This document shows positions 21,419 to 34,060 of a stretch of DNA of 64,000 bases, in pieces. The translations under genes were made by a program, and so were the position numbers. The stretch is taken from assembly GCA_025175895.1 (NCBI GenBank), contig JAKLTH010000238.1, positions 6,076,001 through 6,140,000 on the forward strand. The letters run 5' to 3'. The stretch comes from Wurfbainia villosa (Eukaryota; Streptophyta; Magnoliopsida; Zingiberales; Zingiberaceae). Positions within the stretch are counted from its first letter, which is position 1. Each line of letters opens with the position of its first letter. The notes under the pieces were generated by a model. It was not told the DNA's origin. It did not search any database and saw only the letters and a program-made list of their open reading frames with translations.

Positions 21419-24400
21419 ATAAAAATTTGGTCCCCAAATTTCCGACTTATATACTTGTACGATGTGTCCCAACAACTACTCAAGTATCTGGGAAAATCAC
21501 ACACCTCCAGTGACTAAGTGGGGTACTGAGCTCGAATATTATATTTCAGCTGATATATACACTCTCAATCGACCTATTAAAAGGTAAATAACTGTACCAG
21601 AGTGGAGCTCTATACCAGTAACCGATAGGAAACTTTGCCAGAATCGTAAGGTGAATCATGAATCACTATCAGAAATGATATTCAAGGATACTCCATGGAT
21701 ATAATTCCATCAAGCGATCCAACGAAATTCATCTTATGCCTCGGAAGAAGATGAGCGGACCTAACTAATCGATCATCGACTACCCAAATCCTATCAAGTC
21801 CTTTCCGAATTCTAGATAATCTCCCAACACAGTCTAACGTACTAAGCTCCACTTCATCACGGTACGTAACCCTATCGATCACTAATATTTCACCTTTGCT
21901 TGTTGGCATACCCAACATCAACTACGAAATCAACCGTATCCCATATATCGTTCCACCACAAAGGATATCTCAAACTCGCTATTTTCGGATCACTCACGAA
22001 TGAAGAGTCTCCTGGAACAACTCTTCCTAAATCGAATGCAACTCTGGAAACCACTATCCTTCTCAGAAATGGAGAATTACTTTCTCACAAGAGAAACCAA
22101 TCTACTATTTCAAAATCCACTCGGTCATATAGAACCGGAAGTAACTGGAAGACCATAATGACTAATCTCACTAGTTTCTCAACTAGCATACACATAATAT
22201 ACGTCCCATTCAACTACATCGGAATCGCTCCTAATCCCTGAAAAGATGCCCCTGCGTACAATACCCTTCCATCCATATCGGACGTATTAACTAACACTGA
22301 CACGAAAGTCAGTCACCGTCTAGGCCCTGAAACCTAGCTTCACACACTTCCGACCAGGTGATTCCCATCACCTTCTTGGTCCAACAAGTCGACGATATAG
22401 TATCGCTAGTAACATCCTATCCACATCTACGGTAAATACCAAAACAATCTAAGGAAACATAACTTCCCTTAAAATCGTGAATATATCTCAAAATATATCC
22501 TCCACATATATGATGACAATCGATCCCAAATACTCCAAGAGTACTTGATTCCTCAAATCCATGAACGACTAAATCGTCGATAAGTCTAACCACATTATCA
22601 ATCAGCTCTATACACCTGCATCCTTTTTCTCCACGCTAATAATAGCTCAATCATCACACCGACAATGATAATTGTATGACACTAAGTCACTACAATATCA
22701 AACCTCCAGTCGTAGATCAACCCTAGGATATACACAGGTGTCATTTAGCTGATCTAAACAAATCATCTATCCCTTACGAAGGATACTCATTCTCAACTAA
22801 TGCATTCCAATCATCGATAATCGATGCATAACCTCAGGGTCCGACTCCCTTCTAACAAAGAGTTACAAGTCTTCTCAAGAAGAAACACTGAGGCAGATAA
22901 ATCTCCCATAGTGTTTAGCAACACTAATACCCGTAAAATCATCTCCCGGTATGAGGTCTCAATAACGGAACTATTCCCGAAATCGCCTCAATCGCTTACT
23001 CCACTTGCCCATGCAGTGACAAGTTCGAGAGTTCATCCAAAACTACATCTGAATACTCTCAGATTATACGTACATCCGAGAGTCCTAGTATACCAACGCT
23101 CCAACAATCCAACCGTCGTATGATATGTCTATAGTGGAGGTATGTCTAGCAAAGGCTAAGGGTATCCCTTGCCTTCTTGGTTGTCGATAAACATCTCACC
23201 AGATGGTAGAGAAAAATCACCAACCCACAAGTCGATAGGAACCCTTCTAATCCTATATAAGAACATTCTAGACAAAGATACCTATAACTATCAGTATCTC
23301 TCGCTATATCCGCAAATAGAATAATCTAAAGTAATACCCCGAAGGACCGATCCTTCGGTCTTCTATACTTCTTCTCGAGTAATCATATAAACTTGTCCGA
23401 CATCTGTTCCGGACGGCTGAGCTCATGTAGATGCAAAGACTATCATGGAGGAACTGAAATCAACTGCTGAAAATGAAGTACAAACTGAAGCAACCGCAAT
23501 GGATATGGTAAACACTGTTGTACTAGCAAAGGGTACACATCCGGCTGAAAAATACTGAAGAACTGTCAACATCAAAGCACGCTCCATCTCTGTGAAAGGT
23601 ATAGCTGCCACTGGAGAATACCGCATAGATACAACTATCGTCGTAAAATCTCTCCTCTGTATAAAGCATAACTATGTCTGGAAAAGTAACAGTTGTCGTT
23701 GTCTGGAAAGGTAACAGTTGTTGTCGTCTAGAAAGGTAACCATTGTTGTCTGAACGTCTGAGTCTTCTGAGATGTCTTCGGCTGATACTGCTGAGTAACT
23801 TGCTTCTTCCGAATGAAAGTATCAAAGAACTTCAACTATATCTAAGGTAGTAGATCGCCGCTGATGTGATAAACCAATCTTCTGTAATGATCTCGACTTT
23901 CGAGGTTGTGGATCGTCCGCTCGAAAGCATCATCCATAGTCTTCAACTGAGTCTAAAAATACATACTCTTCTCGTAAATACCGGCTGCTGATAGTAGAAA
24001 CAGATACAATGGTCCATCGGATAATCTGGCTCTATGTCTCGTCGTGACCCGCACTGCACGCACACAATCTCCCTTCGGAGTCTTTCCCCTGAGTTCGCTG
24101 ATAATCATGAGAAGTCACCGACAATCTTCTATGATCGAAAAACTCTCCAATAGTCGCTCGTGACTCATGACTTTAATCTTGCTTCTTTTGTCAAACATTC
24201 GGAGACTTCGAATTCCAATAATTTGACTTGCAATATCTGCTTATCAAATCTCCAACTCTTTAAAACACTTACTACGGAGTCATTTCTATACACATGACTC
24301 GGTCTATACACTTCCGGTAGGATCCAAACATCATGATCAAGATGTCAACCGATAACCTGTGGATGGTCAAAACCAACCCAATCACATTCTTGGGCTATTA

Positions 24401-25190
24401 AATAGTCGTAACCTTCGCAAGTCTAACGACTCTGCATGGTACCTTCGTAATCAAACTATCACCCTACTCGATGCCCAAGAATTCCCTGACAATGAGTCAA
24501 AGAAGATGACGGGGGAAAATACTATCTCACAACATCACTGCACTGTGACCAAGTGATACATTATTTCCCATAGGTTATTTCCTATATCTTACACCAAGTA
24601 CCGGCTAAATCCGGATAATGGTATGCAGCTAACTTAGCTTCTTCTGTATAACACGAGTTAAGTACTCAAAAGTACCCTCAACGTTATACAACCTAGAACA
24701 ACCATCTCAGAGATCAAAATCTCTATGAATATCTTCAAACTAATTTTCTACTATCTGCATCATCAATAGTGTACTCGCTTGTCCATTACCCCATAGGTAA
24801 TGATCTGACTAACATAATTAGTGGAAATCTTAAGACTGAAATCCTTGATCTCCATAAGAGATGTGACTACCTAACCCCTGCTTTGCGACTCGGTATCAGT
24901 CGGCTCTCAAAGGTAATTACCTTTTCGATAGCAGGTACATATCTAATAACCTCAACATATCGTTCCCGTGGTCAAACTCAAACCACTGCCATAAATCTTG
25001 ATTAACATACTACAAGTCATGCAATCAACTAAATGCATAGCCAAGGATATGTAATAATGCTAACATACCTTAATCCTTGTAGCTCGGAGATGTCCGCAAT
25101 AGGATCCCGGAACTCACGAAACAAAACCGAGTAAAGCAAAACTCGATGTCCGAACGAAATCCAATCCGAAAATTGACTTCGCAACCTAGG
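21419..25190 (-). pseudogene. Decayed gag-pol interior of the gypsy element
   Basis: Minus-strand frames carry recognisable but broken zinc-knuckle, reverse-transcriptase and integrase pieces in the Ty3/gypsy order (gag, RT, IN); protease and RNase H were not recognised. The last part before the PPT reads like a gypsy tail ('..CRKFGDQIFISG'). The interior is shorter than expected for an intact element, so internal deletions accompany the stops. Every open frame here is 113 codons or shorter. Confidence 0.8.
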
Positions 25191-25202
25191 GCTCTGATAC
25201 CA
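25191..25202 (-). other. Primer-binding site (initiator tRNA-Met)
   Basis: TGGTATCAGAGC on the minus strand, 7 bases inside the 5' LTR, as in most plant LTR retrotransposons. Confidence 0.85.
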
Positions 25203-25209
25203 ATAAAAT

Positions 25210-28200
25210 TGTCACGCCCCGAGAGTATGCCGTGCCGAAAAGCAACGGACAAAGATCTCCCTGTGCGTGGCAACATATCGGGTTAATACAAGGCCCGTAT
25301 GCCACAACAATATGATATACGCAGATATCATCATATCAAACAGACTAAACACAGCGGAAACAATACAAACAGATCAACAAGATTCATTGACCCACCTGTG
25401 CACTCCGGAGTGACTTGACACAATTAGAAACATAATAGAAACATAAAGCCAAATACAGACAATACGTCCGTATATCACAGATACGGAAACAATACAGGTT
25501 AAAACCACAAAACGACAATCCATAGTAATACAACAATACGGAAAACAGGTCCATTCGTCCGGTGTGAGATGGGATCACCATGGCAACGCGTCAAGAAATC
25601 TTCTACCTGTTATCTGAGCGACAGGAAGCCCAGGGTCCCGGGGTGGTGAGTATAAACTCAGGGGTAATATATAGAAAGTGCATGAACAACATATAAGGAT
25701 AGATCTACAAGTATACATGTAAAGATCTATGTATACAAAGATGAGTCCAATAGACATACAGTCCTATCCAACTCTAATAACAAGTAACTACAGTAAAGTC
25801 ATACGCAATGTATATACTAAACTGCTCAACTGAACATAAAGTAATGTACCAACGTACCTGACGGTCTGCAACACCATAAGCTATATCATCCTGACAGATA
25901 TACCATAACATAACCCATATAATGTACCAGGTCAATCCTATACCTGACCAATACTCAGACATATGAACAGTATATGATCACCTGTATAATAACCCGGTCC
26001 GTACCACATAATGACATGATGCTAATCAAATGCATATAACGATCAATCAACGCATGTATCATGCTCAACACATAGCAGTAAATAAAATGCAAATGGCATG
26101 TATCATGATGTACAAGCATGTGCAACAATCATAGCTCAATCAAATGCAGCATCCCACAGGCACATGTAAAACATATATCAAATACATGCATACATATATA
26201 TCAGCAATGCATATGCATGGTCACTGTCTGCGGACCGTCAACCACGACTCCCAGTGGCGGTGGTGGCACGAATGACAACTAGCCCGACTCGGTTGCCACC
26301 ACTCTCGGTGGCCGAGTTGGGTAGTATGGTGAGTAGCGTATAAGCGTAAAGCTAACTACTCCTAGGGGCCTGCAAGCCACGCTGTCCCTACCCATGAGTA
26401 GACAACGCCGCGCAGACAAAATTGCCTCACACAACCACCGTCCTATAGTGGGCGAGTGCTAACACCACTCTGCGGTGGCGGTGCGCATCTCCGCTACCAC
26501 CATCCATAGTAGTGGCGAAGCGCACATCCAATGCTCTGCCCTCAACCTGCTACCACTACCGAGTGGTCGGAGGCGGGATGATCGACGACTTGTCTCTATC
26601 CACAAGGAGACCCGTCAGCGATGCATGCAATGTGATGATGCATAGCTCCATACAGGTATCCTCGTGACACTCCCTATCCCACGGGGAGTCCTGGTCAACT
26701 AAAAGTCAACTATGCAAGGGCTACAATCCATAAGACTCTCTCTATCGCATAAAGAGTCATACTCATCTGACAGTCAACCACGCTAAGACCTCAAGAAATG
26801 GCGATATACAATCGACCATCCATATAACCATACACAGTATGCTAATGTATATACCATCACCCTAGAACTTCTAGTCCCTGGTCACATACGGGCAACCATA
26901 CAATTATCTATGCACAGACAACTAGATCCATCATAAATGCACCACTAATACGGATATGATATAACAATCGACTCCATAATCCAAACCATCACCTAACCCT
27001 AGTGATGTAATCCCATAACCCAATCTGAAGTCACAAAGATAACCCTAACCACATGTACTTACTGAACATCTATCAGCTAATACATAATAGGGTTTATAGT
27101 TCCTATCCGAGCTAGATAATCAATGAAGTACCGTAGTTTATATCTCAAACGTCAAGGCGTATAAGCATATGATTAACATGAGTGGATTTAAGGTAGCAGT
27201 ATAAACATATATATCCAAGATCATGCACTGGAATTGATCAAAACTACCGGACCAGGTAGATATTACCCACCTGATACGAAGCTCGTATGATCCTCACGAT
27301 CGTAGACCTGCTTCGTATCCCAAACCTGTACCATAATAACAAATTAGGGTTAAGTACAAGTCTCTAATAATTATAAGAACAAAATACCAATTCGTTCTAT
27401 AATTCGCATTCTTTCCTCGTCTACGAGTAAGAATCCCACTTATCCCAAATTCGATACACCATGGAAAGTAAAAGAAAACAATCGAAACTACCCCACACTG
27501 ATTCTTGCCTCAAGCACAATCAAAGAACCCAATTACAACTCCGGTCCACTGCTTATCCCTAACACCCAAACAAAACATCTCCTCAAGACTGTTCACCGGC
27601 AAATCCCCAAACTCAAAGATCTACCTTGATGATGTTCTTCCCATATCCACCGATCGACTACCACTCCAAATAGGGCAAATCTCATATCTCAGCCGATCTT
27701 AAACCAATTCAATCGCTTTTTAAGATAGTTGTTTATATCCACATTGCATAGAACAACAATATAAACAGACTTACCATGAATTCTTTGTGGCGAATCTGCA
27801 ATTCCACGCTCGAACCATCGATAGTTGCATTGATGGTGCTTCCTAGTTATGAGACTGGTGATCGCTCATGAAGCAACCCTAGATCGCAACAACCACAGAA
27901 ATCGACAACAACATCATAAGCTGTTGCTGATGAAACATAGAGCAGATCGATTATAGTGGCAAACACAGGAAGGGTAGCAATAGATTTGCTCGCAGCGGAG
28001 ATACCTGACACCGAAGGGAACTATTGACCACGACAATCCACCTCGATCGGAGTAGGTAGACGACAGAAATCAGCCGACAACAGCTCCGACCGGGGCGACG
28101 ATGGACTGAGCAGAGGCGGCGGCGATCGGCGGCTCAAATAGCGATCTCCTGACCATCGGCTCCACCACCGCCCAAACACCGATCCGAGCTACTAATAGCA

Positions 28201-28772
28201 GACCACAAGCAAGCATGGATTTCATCCAAATTAAGGGAATGGATCAATTGCTTGCAAATCTCAAATTAAACTCAGTAAATCCCTAACTCACTCAGCTCCG
28301 CTCGCATCACCATCGACTCCCCGCTACCAGCGAGAAGTCTCACCCGTCGGAGCTCGACCGGAGTCCCTCCCTCCAGCTGGATCTACTACCCGACGAACGA
28401 CGGCGACGAGATGCGGAGGAGATAAGAGACGAAGGGCAGAAATCGCAAAGAAGAGGAAATCTCGCGGCGAAGGGGGGAAGAAATCGCGCAAATGGGCAAA
28501 CGGGTTCGGAAAGCTTTTAAGGCCGTTGGAACTTGGTTCGACTAGCTCAAGACCAACCCCAAATCTAACCTAGGTTTAACCCAGCCAAATCCAAACCTAA
28601 CCTGATTTGGGTTCAGCTCAGCCCAGGCCCAAATTTCAGCCCAGGCCCAAATTTCAGCCCAACAATATAATTAACCCCATTAGCCCATTTAGCTAATAAC
28701 CCAATTAATCCCCTAATTAATCACAATTAATTAAAGAGTTTAATCCATATAATTTTTTTTTCATACTTTACA
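25210..28772 (-). repeat. 5' LTR of the gypsy element
   Basis: A 3563-bp partner of 17808-21405. It differs mainly by small deletions and local rearrangements clustered at about 26230-26620 and 28060-28320, while regions between are nearly identical. Followed by ATAAT (28773-28777). Confidence 0.92.
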
Positions 28773-28929
28773 ATAATCGAATTAGTATTCGAATAAAAGA
28801 ATTACTTCGATGGACAAAATTTGGATCGAGATATCACTTGGGATATCTCCCTTCCATTGGCTTTGAGGTGGACAATGGAGGGATGCTTGGGATGACATCA
28901 TAAATTTTTGCTAAAATTGAATTTTTGTA

Positions 28930-29065
28930 AAATCGTCAATTTAACAGTCTTCATCGGTCTATCCCATGATTATTATTAACGAGATAAATTATAAAATACT
29001 CTATGAATTTTGATATGGTAATAAAACATGTAAAAATCATCTAAATCCAGAAAAATACTACAATT
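28930..29065 (-). mobile_element. Decayed SINE, family A
   Basis: Antisense partial copy ('AAAATCGTCAATTTAACAGTCTTCAT', broken into 'cggtctatcccatgattatta', 'gagataaatta', 'catctaaatccag'). The head with the A and B boxes is missing. Confidence 0.5.
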
Positions 29066-29488
29066 GAATCTCGAATCTTGAGATGCTGAATTTCGTATTT
29101 CACTTGACAGTGGGAAGATACGAACAGTGGCACTTGAAAATGAGAAGAATGCAACGTTTGAAAGTCTTTCACTGGCATACTTTATTCACATAGAGATGTT
29201 TTTTTCCTCAGCTGAATCTAGATACAAATTAATGCAAAAATAATTCTCAGTATTTCACAAAAAAAAATAAATTATAAAAAATATATTATCTAATTTAGAA
29301 CTAATATAACAGAGAATAAATACCTCCAAAAATTCTTTGGTTACAAATGAAGATATATTGATAAGTAAAATTTAGCTTGTAGGAGCATATTTATCTTTAC
29401 CTTGCCGATGATTTTCCTGCCGTCCTAGGGCTCATAAATGCAAATGTAGAGGTACATGAACATGACAAAATGTTTCTTTAAGATGACA
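29066..29488. other. Intergenic, no gene
   Basis: AT-rich; no feature supported. Confidence 0.5.
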
Positions 29489-30143
29489 TTATTTGGAGTA
29501 TTTGAAATATAATCAAATTGATAAGATATGAAAATATATATATATATATTTATAAGATAAAAAAAATTCTCTATTAGAATGAGATTTTTTAGATAAAATT
29601 TAAAAATAAAATGAATTTAGATCTAGAAGGAACAATATTATATAATTATGAATTTTATAGACGCTGACAATTATATCAGAGTCATGATTCATGCATGTCA
29701 AGTCATGCACTTCAAATTAAGAAAGTGAGACTCTCAAATTCGGATTAAGAGAATTAGATATCAAACAGGAAATGCAATTAGGTCAAAATGATCGAATAAT
29801 TAATAAGAAATCCAGTTTGATCAAGAGAACCAAATAGTTGGCAAGAAGTCCTGGTGGATTGAGGATTGGACATCAAGCAAAGGAAATCCTTCGAAAACAG
29901 ATAGACTTGAAGGAGAGGTTCAATGTGGTCTTTCATTTGAGAAGGGATTGTTGATAGTATTAAAAATACAATTAAAGTCTTATAATAAGATATGGAAAAA
30001 ATCATATGCTTATAAAATAAAAAAATATCTCCATCGAAATGAAATTTTTTGAATAAAATTTAAAAATAAAGCAATTAAAATTTAGATTTAAAATGAACAA
30101 TATCATATTATTACATACATATACAAATCTAAAAGGACTGACA
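29489..30143 (+). mobile_element. TRIM-like miniature LTR element, copy 1
   Basis: Two degenerate terminal direct repeats (about 29489-29669 and 29949-30143) end in 'CTGACA'. A PBS-like 'TATATCAGAGTCATGA' follows the first, and a purine-rich 'TTTGAGAAGGGA' precedes the TG of the second. The interior is only about 280 bp, carries no gag or pol, and consists of degenerate repeats around 'GGTCAAA..GATC..AATAAGAA..CC'. The arrangement (LTR, PBS, short non-coding interior, PPT, LTR) defines a TRIM. Related copies are at 33000-33667 (-) and 57096-57923 (+). Confidence 0.65.
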
Positions 30144-30384
30144 ATCACATCTTGAAATTCATGTTTATATTCATATGGAAGTACAAGTTTCCGGTTAAAA
30201 AACTTGAGAAACTCATTGTTTCATGTCTTATTTCCAGTCACTTTCTTTGTCTTATGTTCCTGCAAACTGATTAAATCAAAATCTACAAATAAAGTCTTCA
30301 AGATGCAAAGCTTAAGATTAAGTTTCTACGGAGATGGTATATTGATAAGACCGTGTAATAATTTATAAATGAGGCACGGGACAA
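30144..30384. other. Intergenic, no gene
   Basis: AT-rich; nothing supported. Confidence 0.4.
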
Positions 30385-30525
30385 ATCTCATAGGGAGGTT
30401 TAAAACTCTCCTTCAGGTTCAGAACGATCATCTACAGCCTTATCAATCGTATCGAGATCTATAAAATTTTCGTGATTTATCTTTCTCACAATAATCTTGA
30501 AATGAATCGATAGAGACCGTTAAAT
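30385..30525 (+). mobile_element. Decayed SINE, family A
   Basis: Sense copy keeping 'CGAGATCTATAAAATTTT', 'GTGATTTATCTTTCTCACAATAATC' in pieces and 'ATCGATAGAGACCGTTAAATTGA'. Both ends are diffuse. Confidence 0.45.
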
Positions 30526-30844
30526 TGATTATCCAATCTTTACCGAAAGCTTAAGATTAAACTATAGTTTTCCCATGCATAGTTACTTTTTATTTCTCTG
30601 TCTTCTTAATTTTAGTTTGCTCCAAACCTATATTGAGGCCACAATAATGAAAATTTGGCTAAAATCAAGCTTTATTTTAGTCTATTTTTGGCCAACTTTA
30701 AATGAGATTACTAGATCTTAATAAATAAAAGATGAATCATGCCACATAACACTTATTTTGTGTTGCCTGACTACCCTAGAATTAGCCACACTTAAGCCCA
30801 AGCATCAGCACTAAAGTGGAGAAATATCATCCAATTGGTTTACT

Positions 30845-31065
30845 GGAAAAGATTAAAACGGTCAATTTAATAGTCTTCACTAATCTATTTTATGATCATT
30901 ACGAGAGAGATAAATCACGAAGAATTTTATGAGTCTTGATATAATGATCAAGATACGTGAAGGTCATCTGAATTTAGAAAAAAAATTTAGACCTCCTTCG
31001 AAATTGATTTATATTATTTCTACAAATATTATTGTATCTTAGTCACCACTCCATCTCCGAGACAA
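30845..31065 (-). mobile_element. Decayed SINE, family A
   Basis: Antisense copy with the family phrase order from 'AAAACGGTCAATTTAATAG' to 'CCTTCGAAATTGATT' and a head remnant near 31060. No target duplication was found. Confidence 0.5.
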
Positions 31066-31536
31066 CTTCTGATTAAGAAATAGTTGTGTTTTGCCTGTCT
31101 GCCACAAGAATCAGCCAAAGTTAAGTCCAGGCATCAGCAATAAAGAGGACAAATGTCATCCAATTAACTTACATGGATTTCAATTTAATTTAATGTTCAT
31201 TAATTTAATTAGGAATGCTGAACAACCATTCTAGTTTGAAGTGTAAACTTCTCATTCTTGAATACAAATGTATTTAATTTACACGCTTTCATAATTTTTG
31301 CAGGCAAAAACTGTTTATGGAGTGCTTCATGCTTGAACATGTCATTCAGGCAGTGGAGTTTTTGGCTGAATCTACTGATCTTATTTTGTTTAACCAACTA
31401 ACTTAATTGTGCAATTTTGCAGATTTTCAGTCAGTTGTGTCACTTTAATTTCGATAAGAGAATTGCCGAATTACATTCAGCTGCTAGCTCGCCCTATTTT
31501 TGATGAGCCAAGGTTTTCTTATCGTAGACTTCTTTC

Positions 31537-31764
31537 TGTGAAAAATTAAAATCGTCAATCTAACAATCTCCATCAATTTATCCCATGGTCATTGTGAGGG
31601 AGGTAAATTACGAGGAACCCTTTGGATCTTGATGCGTTGGCCAAAGACAGTAGAAAATCATCTGAGTCCATAGAGAGATTTTAGACTTTCATCCGGAATC
31701 GATTCATGTAAATTTTATAAACACTACACTGTCCCAGCCAATGCATCATTCCTGTGGGGACAAC
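31537..31764 (-). mobile_element. SINE, family A, with target duplication
   Basis: A 228-bp antisense insertion flanked by the perfect 16-bp repeat ATCGTAGACTTCTTTC (31521-31536 and 31765-31780). On the minus strand it begins 'GTTGTCCCCACAGGAATGAT', then an A-box-like GATGCATTGG and the B-box-like TGAATCGATTCC region, and ends in T-rich 'TTTTAATTTTTCACA' without poly(A). Confidence 0.85.
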
Positions 31765-31780
31765 ATCGTAGACTTCTTTC

Positions 31781-32650
31781 AGTAAGTTGTATCCGAGAAC
31801 ATTCTACTTTATTATTTGGTATATGTTCAAATTATTATTAAGGTTTTAGTGCCTATGGTAAGTGATGCGGTCGCTCTTTCATATACCTTTCGCTGAGCTT
31901 TCAGAAGAGGTATGATTCTCGCATCCGCAATAGTATCCCTGTCAAAATCAACACATGTCAAATGATTGTCGTTGGTGTTCCCGGCTTATGACCTTCCGAT
32001 ACTTAAGTCAAACAGGAAAGGCGAAGAAGGATAGTCTAAGTTCTTACGAGGAAAGAAAGATAGACTAGAAAAATTCCAGAGATTGGAGAGAGTATTTTCT
32101 TTACCTTAGTCTTCCCTTATATAGTATCTTTGGGGATTCTTTACATACCAAGATTATCTTTTAGTAACATCGTCTATTGAGCTGTTAAGAGACAATTTCT
32201 ATTAGAAATATGTACGTGGATGAAAGTCATCATGAAAAAAGGTCGTTAGGGCACCAAACATACTCTGCACAAAGAAGGAATATCTTGGTCCTTGCTTTCT
32301 GAGTGTTTTTCACATCCGACTCATCCTACTTCGGCCTTTGCTCATTCCCGAGTCGTCTTTGCATTCGACTCGGCCTACTTTTACCTTTTTACCCTTCTTG
32401 AGTCACCTTCGTATCCGACTCGGTTCACTTTTATCTTTTATCCTTTTCAAGGTGCTTTCGCATCTTGGCCTATTTATATTTTTATCCTTCCTAGTGTCAC
32501 ATATGGTCTTGGTCTTGGGCTCTAATTCCCATTTCTAACCACCATCTGAGAAACTTTGTTCAGAACTTCCTATGAATTTTCTCATCTCAATCAAGTGGCT
32601 CGTGCTCAAATTTCTTTTAAAGTGACAAACAACATGCAGTTTATAGATGT
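31781..32650. repeat. Degenerate ~60-bp repeats; probable LTR remnant
   Basis: Between about 32290 and 32510, phrases like 'CATTCGACTCGGCCTACTTTTACC' recur about every 57-60 bp (CGACTCGG.., TTTTTACCCTT.., GAGTC.CCTTCG). The open frames at 32292 and 32338 are these repeats in two frames. The rest is featureless. No LTR ends were identified. Confidence 0.4.
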
Positions 32651-32654
32651 TAAG

Positions 32655-32868
32655 TGTGTTCTCACGGACATCATATGGTGGTTAAAATATGACAGTATTT
32701 ATGGATATAGCGTAGATCGATTTCGAAGGAGATCTAAATTTTTTTTTTTAATTTCAGATGATCCTTATATGTCTTGACCACTACGTCAAGGTCCATAGAA
32801 TTTTTTATGATTTATTTTTCTCATAATGACTGTAAAACAGATCAATAGGAATCACTTTTAGTGCATGG
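32655..32868 (+). mobile_element. Decayed SINE, family A
   Basis: Sense copy with head 'CTCACGGACATCATATGGTGG', A-box-like 'ATGGTGGTTAAAAT', B-box-like 'TAGATCGATTTCGAAGG', then 'GATGATCCTTATATGTCTTGA' in the body. The target duplication is not clear. Confidence 0.6.
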
Positions 32869-32999
32869 TAATCTTTGATGGGAGAATTGCTTGAGGCAGC
32901 TCCTACATTAGAATACATTATAAGCATTATATGCTTGGAGGGACCATTGGTGGTGTGTATTTAGATCTGGAAGGTAGTTGGGATTTGGGTCAGGGAGTC

Positions 33000-33667
33000 C
33001 ATATAAATAAGATTCGTATATTTTTTTAATTGTTAAATATCATTCGCTTTGGATTTAAATTTTTATGATTTTATTTTTAAATTAATTATATCGAAAAAAT
33101 CTCATATTCATGGAGATATCTTTTCATCTTATAAATCCATGATATTTTCAATGTCTTTTTAATATGAGACTTTTATTATTCTTCCAATAATCCTAATAAT
33201 TTACTCTCAAACAAAGGATCAAATTAGACCCCTCTAAAATTTATCCATTCTCGAAGGACTTTCTCTGTTTGATTCTTAATTCTCAACTTATCATGTTTTC
33301 CTACTAACTGTCTGGTCCTCCTAATCCAATTAGATTTCTTATCAATTGTCCAATCCTCTTGACCCAATTAGATATTTTATCTAATATCTGATTCTCTTGA
33401 TCTAGATATGAGAGCTTCCACTTCCTTCATTCGAAGCTCATGACTTGACATATACTATTAGCTCTGATACTAATTATTAGTGTAAATAAGATTTACATAT
33501 TTCCACAGTGATATGATATTGTCTATTTTGAACTTAAATTTTCATGATTTTATTTTTAGACAGTAAAAATCTTATATTAATAAAGATATTTTTTATCATA
33601 TAAATTTATGATTTTTTTAATATTTTGCTAATATAAAACTTTGACTTTTCTGCTGACAATTCCAACA
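33000..33667 (-). mobile_element. TRIM-like miniature LTR element, copy 2
   Basis: Terminal repeats at about 33000-33198 and 33481-33667 share 'AATAAGATT', 'TTTAAATTTTTATGATTTTATTTTTA' (in pieces) and 'AGATATTTTTT'. Reading the minus strand, the 33481-33667 repeat is followed by a PBS-like TAGTATCAGAGCTAATA (about 33475-33459). The purine-rich 'CCTTTGTTTGAGAGTAA' lies before the other repeat (about 33220-33204). The interior is about 280 bp and non-coding. It has the same design and internal vocabulary as copy 1. Confidence 0.7.
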
Positions 33668-34060
33668 GTTGGATCTCACTAAGCTGGGTGGTTTGGGTTG
33701 CCATGGAATGCCAATATAGGCATTTGATTTTCATTTCACATGGAGCCACAACTCATGAGTGCTACATTCCTAAAGGTCTTTATAGGTGAGAGTAGCTCCT
33801 AGGGCAAATTCAGATGGCTAACGCAGCTGTATTAAGATTTGAAAGCGTAAGAGATCGATTTTTGAAGGTGACGATTAGGCTACCGATGACTCCATATTTC
33901 TGTGCTAGTCATCTGACACTTAATTTATCCCCTCCACACGTAGGGAGAATGATGGGGGTCGTTAATATGACGATTCCATATTTTTTTTTATAGGTGAGAG
34001 TGAGTCCCTCCAAAGTGGGTTTATTATTTGAGGGGTGGATTAGCCTCTTGCACATTTTTT
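33668..34060. other. Intergenic, no gene
   Basis: AT-rich with a few GC-rich words; nothing supported. Confidence 0.45.

Larger units (their letters stand above)
17808..28772 (-). mobile_element. Ty3/gypsy LTR retrotransposon, long-LTR, Del/Tekay-like
   Basis: Complete outline of one insertion, read on the minus strand. The 5' LTR is 25210-28772 (3563 bp), followed by PBS TGGTATCAGAGC (25202-25191, complementary to initiator tRNA-Met 3' end), the interior, PPT AAGTGGGAGAGAA ending at 21406, and the 3' LTR 17808-21405 (3598 bp). LTRs run TGTAAAG..GGCGTGACA. The target duplication is ATAAT. The interior is only 3.8 kb and riddled with stops. Remnants in order are a zinc knuckle (24065-24018, 'CVQCGS' with the last Cys changed to Tyr), reverse transcriptase (22837-22814 'LRLCIDYR'; 22564 to about 22490 'MDLRNQV' and 'IYVEDIF'), and integrase (21921-21682, 'IWVVDDRLVRSAHLLP'). 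No intact gag or pol remains, so it could move only with help in trans. Del/Tekay affiliation is inferred from LTR length, PBS/PPT and end sequences. Confidence 0.92.
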
